Source: Saprospiraceae bacterium UBA2329
Lineage (GTDB): Bacteria; Bacteroidota; Bacteroidia; Chitinophagales; Saprospiraceae
Length of the DNA stretch: 26,358 nt
Assembly (NCBI GenBank): GCA_002344975.1
Contig: DDUV01000115.1
Location: 1 to 26,358 of the forward strand
Direction of reading: 5' to 3'
Under the pieces are notes generated by a model. That model was not told the DNA's origin and searched no databases. It saw only the letters and a list, made by a program, of their open reading frames with translations. Of the stretch, positions 15,671 through 24,100 are shown piece after piece. A program made the position numbers and the translations under genes. Each line of letters begins with the position of its first letter. Positions within the stretch are counted from its first letter, which is position 1.

Positions 15671-17800
15671 TTATGCCTCGTGCTCCGTCTCGGCTTTGTG
15701 TGCCTCGATGAGCCTTTGCTGAATATCGCCGGGTACCTGAGCGTACTCTGCGAAAGCGCGGGTAAACTTGGCGCGGCCCTGCGTGAACGAGCGCAGCGAT
15801 GAAGAGTACAAGTACAGCTCGGCCAGTGGCACGCGCGCCAGAATTTTTTGGTAGTGCCCGTCGGAATCCATGCCCATGATGATGGCGCGGCGGGTTTGGA
15901 GATCGCCCATGACATCGCCCATGACCTCGTCCGAGCAGAGAATTTCTACGTCGTGGATGGGTTCGAGCAGTTGTGGCGCCGCTTCGGCGAAAGCCTGTCG
16001 GAATGCCTGTACGGAGGCTACCATGAAGGCCATATCGTTGGAATCCACGGGGTGCATTTTGCCGTCGAAAATGCTGACGCGGATGTCCTGGCAGGAAGAG
16101 CCGGTGAGCGGACCTTCTTCCATTTTTTGCATGATGCCTTTTTTGATGGCGTTGGAGAAACGGGCGTCAATGGTGCCGCCTACGATGCACCACTGATAGA
16201 CGAGTTTGCCGCCCCAGGGCAGTTCGTCCACCTCTACGTTTTTCACAGATAGGTCGGTGGGAGCGGGCATGCCTTCATGATAAGGTTCGATGCGCATGTG
16301 AACCTCTGCAAACTGCCCTGCGCCGCCGGTTTGCTTCTTGTGGCGATACATGGTGTTGGCCACCCGGGTGATGGTTTCGCGGTAAGGAATGCGCGGGCGC
16401 ACATACTCCATACTGACGCCATACACCATTTCGATGCGGTGTTTGATGAGGTCGAGGTGGAGTTGGCCCTGTCCGTAAAGGAGCGTTTGTTTGAGGGCTT
16501 TGGATTGCTCAATGATGAGCGTCGGGTCTTCCTCGGCGATGGTATGGAGGGCTTTCATCAGCTTTTCCATGTCGTTTTTGTTGGGCTGATGCACGCCCAC
16601 GTCTATGCGCGGGGTGGGGAAGTGGATCGGGTCTATTTTTCGATCTACTCCTTTGATATTGAGTGTATTGTTGGTGTGCGTATTTTTGAGTTTGACGGTG
16701 ACGCCGATGTCGCCGGCCATGAGTGCATTGACGCCCTCGCGGTCTTTGCCGTTGGCCAAGTATATCTGGCCGAAGCGCTCTGCACTGCGGTTTTCCACAT
16801 TGACGAGTTCGTCGCCGGAATGGAGTACGCCGGAGTAAACTTTAAAGTAGGAAAGGTTGCCCACGCGCGGCTCGGAAACGGTTTTAAAAACAAAAACCGT
16901 AGCGCTGTCTTTGCTGTCGCAGGCGAGAGTTCCACCGCCTTCGAGTTCGGCAGCGGGGCGGTCGGCAGGCGAGGGGCACACGTCATTGATGAAGCCCATG
17001 ATGCGGCCGCTGCCCATATCCTGGAGGGCCGAGCAGCAGAACACGGGGAAAATTTGCTGGTGTGCAATGGCGATGCGGAGGCCTTCTGTGAGTTCTTCTT
17101 CGGAGAGCGTGCCCTGCTCGAAGAAGCGCTCCATGAGGCCCTCGTCGTTTTCGGCGGCAGCCTCCACCAATGCGTTGTGCATTTCCATGGCGCGTTCCTG
17201 TTCGGAAGCGGGGATAGGTTGTTTGTCGGGTTTGCCGCCGCCTTCCGGGAAGACATACATGACCATGCGGAGGGCGTCCACTATTTTATTAAAACCGGCG
17301 CCGGGATTGAGCGGATATTGCACCGGAATGACATGATTGCCGAAGCGTTGACGGGCCTGTTCGAGGGTAGTATCGAAATCGGCCTTTTCGTGGTCTATGT
17401 GATTGATGGCAAACAGGGCGGGTGTTTTGAACTTTTCGATGTATTCCCAGATCAGCTCAGTGCCTACTTCTACGCCGCTGCGGGCATTGAGGGCGACAAC
17501 GCCTGTGTCGGCCACTTTTAGGGAGGAAATGACCTCGCCCACAAAGTCGTCGGAGCCGGGAGTATCAACGATATTGATTTTGGAGTCTTTCCAAAGAACG
17601 TGCAGCAAGGTGCCGAAGATGGAGTTGCCGCGCTCGTGTTCCAGGTCGGTGTAATCGGACACAGTGGATTGATCTTCTACTTTGCCCCGGCGAGAGATGG
17701 CTTTGCCTTCAAAAAGCATGGCTTCGGCCAATGTTGTCTTGCCGGAGCCGGAATGGCCCAGGAGTACCACGTTGCGAATGTTTCTGGTATCGAAGTTCAT
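15671..17800 (-). CDS. Elongation factor G paralogue (EF-G2-like) with altered GTPase motifs
   Basis: 709 residues from the ATG at 17800 (MNFDTRNIRNVVLLGHSGSG). The open frame continues upstream to 18121 but that stretch is not EF-G-like and overlaps the divergent gene's start. All five EF-G domains are present. The G domain has the P-loop GHSGSGKT (15-22), ERGNSI at switch I (56-61), DTPGSDDF (79-86) and NHID (133-136). Domain IV starts near HKKQTGGAGQFAEV and keeps the tip sequence MHPVDSND with its His. Canonical EF-G reads AHIDAGKT, ERGITI, DTPGHVDF and NKMD. Here the catalytic His after DTPG is Ser83 and the Mg-binding switch-I Thr is Ser60. GTP hydrolysis may therefore be weak or lost. 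The gene stands alone with its own terminator, away from the str operon, as expected of a second copy. Confidence 0.93.
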   Translation of the reverse strand: MNFDTRNIRNVVLLGHSGSGKTTLAEAMLFEGKAISRRGKVEDQSTVSDYTDLEHERGNSIFGTLLHVLWKDSKINIVDTPGSDDFVGEVISSLKVADTGVVALNARSGVEVGTELIWEYIEKFKTPALFAINHIDHEKADFDTTLEQARQRFGNHVIPVQYPLNPGAGFNKIVDALRMVMYVFPEGGGKPDKQPIPASEQERAMEMHNALVEAAAENDEGLMERFFEQGTLSEEELTEGLRIAIAHQQIFPVFCCSALQDMGSGRIMGFINDVCPSPADRPAAELEGGGTLACDSKDSATVFVFKTVSEPRVGNLSYFKVYSGVLHSGDELVNVENRSAERFGQIYLANGKDREGVNALMAGDIGVTVKLKNTHTNNTLNIKGVDRKIDPIHFPTPRIDVGVHQPNKNDMEKLMKALHTIAEEDPTLIIEQSKALKQTLLYGQGQLHLDLIKHRIEMVYGVSMEYVRPRIPYRETITRVANTMYRHKKQTGGAGQFAEVHMRIEPYHEGMPAPTDLSVKNVEVDELPWGGKLVYQWCIVGGTIDARFSNAIKKGIMQKMEEGPLTGSSCQDIRVSIFDGKMHPVDSNDMAFMVASVQAFRQAFAEAAPQLLEPIHDVEILCSDEVMGDVMGDLQTRRAIIMGMDSDGHYQKILARVPLAELYLYSSSLRSFTQGRAKFTRAFAEYAQVPGDIQQRLIEAHKAETEHEA

Positions 17801-18153
17801 AAGTACGGTAGTTATTTGGTGTGTTGAAAAAATACACTGCGAGCCAACATACCTGCCCGCAAATCGGCCTGAAAATACAGCCGCCCGACGAAATAAAAAA
17901 CATTCGGGCCTATATTTTTTAACACAACTGCGAAAAGTGACGGTGGAATGAATCTTCGGCAGAGGAGAATGTGAAAATTTAAGCTTGATACAAATTGATT
18001 TTATGGGATTTGGAAGATATTTGTTCGATTTTTTAAGAGGCATAAAAAATATACAAGCCGACTTTTGATTTTTTTTGCAATTTTCCGGCACTGCATCTCT
18101 CCGCCCAATACCCATCATCACAACAAAATATTATTACATTCAAATTGTGTACT
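17801..18153. other. 353-bp divergent gap between EF-G paralogue and giant gene
   Basis: AT-rich, without a coding region I can support. A small hairpin (GCCCGA 17883-17888 with TCGGGC 17904-17909, 15-nt loop) is followed on the + strand by TATATTTTTT. It lies 83 nt upstream of the EF-G start, so it may be in that gene's leader or promoter. I find no perfect TAnnTTTG element for either gene; a T-rich TTTTTTTTGCAA near 18070 is the best weak candidate for the + gene. Confidence 0.5.
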
Positions 18154-21100
18154 ATGGCGAGCAATTCTACACGGCCCAAATGCGCATTCTATATACTCCT
18201 CCTGACCAGCTTGTGGATGTTTGGGGGGCATATCGGGAAACTGAACGCACAGTGTACCGGGCCTACACTGAACCTGCCCGACGCCTCCAGCCAACCGGTA
18301 CTCAACCCTCCCAATCCTTATTGTACCGCCATCAATATAGATCCCGCGGTGACCGGACATCCCATCGGTTTGCAAATGATGCTTGAACACGACTGGCAGG
18401 GCGACCTGAGCATTCGCATCAATGCGTGCGGCGGCACCCTGATGTTGCTCACAAGGCCCGGCGGCGGTAGTTGTACCGGAGGTTGTGCTTGCGGCAGCAG
18501 CGCAGATATAGGCACTGTCGGGAACCCTGCGTTGGTTTCATTTTCCGACGGCGGCGGCCCGAACCCCGATCTTGGCATCCCGATAACCGGCGGCAATTTT
18601 GGATTATCGACAGACCCCTGTGGCGCCAACAGTATGATAAGCTCGTTTGCAAGTCTGGCATCATTGTGCGGAGGGGCTCCATATACAATACAAGTATGCA
18701 TTACCGACCATGTTGGTGCAAATGACGGTATCGCCACCAATATTCGCCCCATGTTTCCCGGCATCGTTTGCGGCTGCAATGACCCCGCCGCGCTCAATTA
18801 CAACCCTGCAGCAACCGTCAACGATGGTACCTGTACCTATCCGCCGCCGCCTTTGACCTGCGGCTCGGTTTTTTACGACTCCGGCGGGCCTTCCGGCAAC
18901 TACTCCAATAACGAAAATGCCACCACCACCATTTGCCCCACCACTCCCGGCGATATTGTGACGGTGACATTCACAGCCTTCAACACAGAGAGCAGCTACG
19001 ATAAATTGTATGTGTACAACGGCCCCAATGCTTCCTCGCCGCAGATCAGTTCGGGCAACGGGTCCGGCAGTGGCATTTGCTCTACTCCCGGCGGGTTTTG
19101 GGGCACGTCCATTCCAGGCCCGTTTACCTCCACGCATCCCGGAGGCTGCCTCACTTTTGTTTTTTGTTCCGACGGCAGCCTGACTTACTCCGGATGGGCC
19201 GCCAATGTTACTTGCAGCACGCCCTGCACGCCGCCCCCCGCGCCTACCGCATCAGGGCAAACGATACCTCCTAATACCTCCTGTACCCTGACCGCATCAG
19301 GCTGTGCCGGCACCCTGCGCTGGTACAATGCCCCATCGGGCGGAACACAGGTGGGAACAGGCTCGCCATTCGTAACGCCGCTGCTGAGTGCCACTACCAC
19401 TTATTATGTAGCATGTGATACGGGCAGTGGCTGCGCATCAGCCCGCACGCCGGTGACTGTGACGGTGCAGAACCCGCCGGCCATGCCATCTTGCGGCTCC
19501 AATACATGGAATGTGAGCGTGTATGCCGATAATACCTACACGACTTTTATGGGATTTTACAACACGCCCGGCCACAGCATCAGCCCCGGCGACGGCGGTA
19601 ACGATCCTTTAGACATTGAGTTCAATGTTGGCAAAGACGGCGTTCCGGTCAACGGCTTTCCCAGCCAGGCCAACGGTTATACCGGCCTGCCCCTGACAAA
19701 CGAAGCTTTCAGTATTCGCGCCGAGCGATGCGGCTTCCCCTGCGGCGCCTATTATTATATCAATGTGCGCGCTTTTGACGATCATGTCAGGGTGCGGGTG
19801 GACCAGACCGGCGACGGCACCTACGAGTTCGATTACAGCAACGGCCCGCCCAGGAGCACCACGCCTACTGATATTTGGAACGGTTTTTTGGGCCCCAATT
19901 CCAGAGTCATTATTGAGGGTTACAACATCGGGCCGGGGCATCCGCTGTATGTGTCGCCCAACGAGTTTTTCCTGCATGTTGCTTTTTACAACGACCAAAA
20001 CCACCCGCTGCTGACGGCCAACGCCGGTGCGGATGCCAATTTCTGCTCGCCGGGTTCGGTGGGCATCGGGGGTGCTCCGGCGGCCGCGCAGGGAGTGCCG
20101 GGTTATACTTACAGTTGGTCGCCGGCGGGAACATTGAGCAATTCCGGTATTGCCAATCCGACCGCCTCCCCTGCCACGCCGACCACCTATACCCTCACGG
20201 TGACCGACGCCAGAGGTTGCACCGCGACGGACAATGTGATCGTGACGCCGATGCTCTGTTGCGCTGCCAATGCAGGCGCGGTAGCCATCAACCCGAATCC
20301 GCAATGCCCGGGTGAAATGTTCACCGCCTCCGCTACCGGTCATCAGACGACTTCGGGATATACGCAAACTTATATTTTGACCAATAGCTCAGGCTCAGTG
20401 CTGTACATCATCCCTTCCGGCAATTTCACCACGCCGGTAGCCTGCGGCACATATTCAGTATATAGTTACAATTATCTCACCGCCGGAACCGCCATTACCA
20501 ACCCCGCCACCATTGGCCAGATTGTATGCCAGCCTACGCATTGCTGCGATTTGTCGGCGCCGCTTGCTTTTACCACCTCCGCCACCGTTACCATGCCCAC
20601 CGACGCAGGCAGCACCGTAGCGTGTGTATCGGCAGCAACGGCGCCCACTCCGCCCGACGTGATGTATAGTTGCGGCGGCCTCTTGGCAAGGAGCGGCCCG
20701 GTTATCAGTCCTGACCCGGCTTGCGTGGGAGTTAAAACTTATGTCTGGACTTACACAGATGCCTGCAACAGTCAAACTTACAACTGGACTTACACCTACA
20801 CCATTTCCGCCCCGACAGTGAGTATGCCTGCGCCGGGTGCGAGCACGGTAGGTTGCGCCTCGGCAGCGGTACAGCCCACGCCACCCAACGTGACAGACAA
20901 CTGCGGTCGCGCCCTGACGCCGAGCGGCCCGGTCATCAGCCCCAACCCGACCTGTGCGGGTACAAAGACCTACACCTGGACTTACACCGATTGCGCCGGA
21001 AATCCTTACAACTGGGTTTACACTTACACCATCACCGGCGGTACCGGCGGCCCGATGCCGCCCAATGGAGCCTCCACCGTAGCCTGCCCAAGCGGAGCGA

Positions 21101-24100
21101 ACGTGCCGACGCCTCCTGTAGTAAATGACAACTGCGGCAACCCGATGCAGATCAGCGGCCCGGTCATCAGCCCCGACCCTGCCTGTGCAGGTACGAAAAC
21201 TTACACCTGGACTTACACCGACTGTCAGAACAACACCTACCCCTGGACTTACACCTACACCATCACCGCCCCGACGGTGAGTATGCCTGCGCCGGGCGCC
21301 GGTACGGTGAGTTGTGCCTCGGCAGCGATGCAGCCCACGCCGCCCAATGTGACGGACAACTGCGGTCGCGCCCTCACACCGAGCGGCCCGGTCGTCAGCC
21401 CCGACCCTGCCTGTGCGGGTACAAAGACCTATACCTGGACTTACACCGATTGCGCCGGGAGTACCTATAACTGGGTTTACACCTACACCATCACCGCCCC
21501 GACGGTGAGTATGCCTGCCGCCGGCGCAAGTACGGTGGATTGCGTAGCCGCAGCGGTGCCTCCCACGCCGCCCAATGTAGCTGACAATTGCGGTCGCCCT
21601 CTGACGCCGAGCGGCCCGGTCATCAGCCCCGATCCGGCCTGTGCGGGTGCCAAAACTTATATCTGGACTTATACCGATTGCGCCGGAAATCCTTACACCT
21701 GGGTTTACACTTACACCATCACCGCCCCGACGGTGAGTATGCCCGCGCCCGGCGGCAGTTCGGTGAGTTGTGCCTCGGCAGCGGTACAGCCCACGCCACC
21801 CAACGTGACGGACAACTGCGGTCGCGCCCTCACGCCGAGCGGTCCGGTCGTCAGTCCCAACCCGATCTGCGCGGGTACCAAAACTTATACCTGGGCATAC
21901 ACAGATTGTACCGGGAGTGCCTATACCTGGGTTTATACCTACACCATCACCGGTGGTACCGGCGGCCCGATGCCGCCCAATGGCGCCTCCACTGTGGCCT
22001 GCCCAAGTGGAGCGAGTGCGCCGACGCCTCCTGTGGTAAATGACAACTGCGGCAACCCGATGCAGATCAGCGGGCCTATGGTCGGCCCCGACCCTGCCTG
22101 TGCAGGTACGAAAACTTACACCTGGACTTACACCGACTGTCAGAACAACACCTACCCCTGGACTTACACCTACACCATTCTCGGCCCGACGGTGAGTATG
22201 CCTGCGCCGGGCGCCGGTACGGTGAGTTGCGCCTCGGCAGCGGTACAGCCCACGCCGCCCAATGTAGCCGACAACTGCGGTCGCGCCCTCGCGCGGAGCG
22301 GCCCGGTCGTCAGCCCCGATCCTGCCTGCGCGGGTACCAAAACCTATACCTGGACCTACACCGATTGCCAGAACAATACCTATCCTTGGGTTTATACTTA
22401 TACCATTCTCGGCCCGACGGTGAGTATGCCTGCGCCGGGTGCCGGTACAGTGAGTTGCGCTTCGGCAGCGGTGCAGCCCACGCCGCCCAATATAGCCGAT
22501 AACTGTGGTCGCGCCCTCGCTCGGAGCGGCCCGGTCATCAGCCCCGACCCGGCCTGTGCGGGTACCAAAACCTATACCTGGACATACACAGATTGTGCCG
22601 GGAGTACCTATAACTGGGTTTATACCTACAACATCACCGCCCCGACGGTGAACATGCCTGCGCCGGGCAGCAGTTCGGTGAGTTGTGCCTCGGCAGCGGT
22701 GCAGCCCACGCCGCCCAATGTAACCGATAACTGCGGTCGCGCCCTCACGCCGAGCGGCCCGGTCATCAGTCCCGATCCTGCCTGCGCGGGTACGAAAACC
22801 TATATGTGGACTTACACCGATTGCGCCGGGAGTACTTATAACTGGGTTTACACCTACACCATTTCCGCCCCGACGGTGAACATGCCTGCACCGGGCAGCA
22901 GTACGGTGAGTTGTGCCTCGGCAGCGGTACAGCCCACGCCACCCAACGTGACGGACAACTGCGGTCGCGCCCTCACGCCGAGCGGCCCGGTCGTCAGTCC
23001 CAACCCGATCTGCGCGGGTACCAAAACTTATACCTGGGCATACACCGATTGTACCGGAAGTGCCTATACCTGGGTTTACACCTACACCATCACCGGCGGT
23101 ACCGGTGGCCCGATGCCGCCCAATGGCGCCTCCACCGTGGCCTGCCCAAGCGGAGCGAGTGCGCCGACGCCGCCTGTAGTAAATGACAATTGCGGCAACC
23201 CGATGCAGATCAGCGGCCCGGTCGTCAGCCCCGACCCTGCCTGTGCTGGTACGAAAACCTATACCTGGACTTACACCGATTGCCAAAACAACATCTACCT
23301 CTGGAGTTACAATTATATGGTGTCGGCGCCCACTTTTACAATGCCCTCCGATCAGAGCCAGAATGTGGCCTGTGTGGCCGATGCGCAAGTTGTGCCGCCC
23401 CATCCCAACGTGGTCAATTCCTGCGGCGTGCCATTGGCGGTTTCCGGGCCGGTAGCGGGTTCCAATCCGGCTTGTTCGGGCGCAAAAACCTACACTTGGA
23501 CCTATACCAATTGCGACGGCGCCTCGGCGAACTGGACCTTCTCTTACTTCATTGCAGCGCCGCAACTGAGCCTGAGTTGCCCCGCCGATCAGACGTTTTG
23601 CCGCTCGGCCAACGGGCAGTACGTCCTTCCACAGGCTTCCGCCAACAGCAGTTGCGGCGGCGCAGTACCCATCAGCTACAGCATCACCGGAGCGACAACC
23701 CGGAGCGGCAGCGGCAATGACGCGAGTGGAACTTTCAACGTGGGGCAGTCTGTCATCACCTGGCAAACCAATACATCCTGTGGCCAGCTCCAACAATGCG
23801 TGACGGTGGTGACGGTACAGCAGGAGCCGGCATTGAGCTTGGTAAGCATTTCCTGCGCCGCCGATCTCAACTCCTATCAGGTGGTGTTCAGCAGCACGGG
23901 TGGAATCATCTCCGTGTCTCCGATGGTGGGCGCCGTTTCCGGCAACAGCATCACCGGCATACCCGCAGGAACCAACATCACCATCACGGCCACAGAAAAC
24001 GGCTGTCCGAGTGCGCCTTTAGCCATCACCGCCCCGGATTGTTCTTGCCCGCCGATAGCTGCTCCCACCCTGAATCCCGCCACTTTGACCATATGTGCCG

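Larger units (their letters stand above)
20578..23556 (+). repeat. Tandem array of 13 HYR-like units (228 or 231 bp)
   Basis: Units start at 20578, 20809, 21037, 21268, 21496, 21724, 21952, 22183, 22411, 22639, 22867, 23095 and 23326. The first and last are the most diverged. Each unit is 76-77 residues with four fixed Cys (VSCASA, DNCGR, CAGT, YTDC) and a Thr/Tyr/Trp-rich strand, TKTYTWTYTDC. A subtype opening with GGTGGPMPPNG occurs at 21037, 21952 and 23095. Length differences are whole codons, so the frame is kept. Confidence 0.95.

Noticed and set aside
16277..17521. 414-codon + strand ORF opposite the EF-G gene
   Set aside because: It is a mirror of EF-G codons; no family resemblance, while the minus strand encodes all five EF-G domains.
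17801..18121. N-terminal extension of the EF-G reading frame to 18121
   Set aside because: The extra 107 codons are not EF-G-like, cross the divergent gap and overlap the giant gene's start. The ATG at 17800 fits the family N-terminus.
20455..23796. A 1,113-codon open frame on the minus strand opposite the HYR-like repeats
   Set aside because: It mirrors the repeat period of the + gene, and its translation is a low-complexity Arg/Gly/Thr/His string with no domain. Because unit lengths are multiples of three, one stop-free antisense unit gives a long stop-free array. The + frame has a signal peptide and domains.
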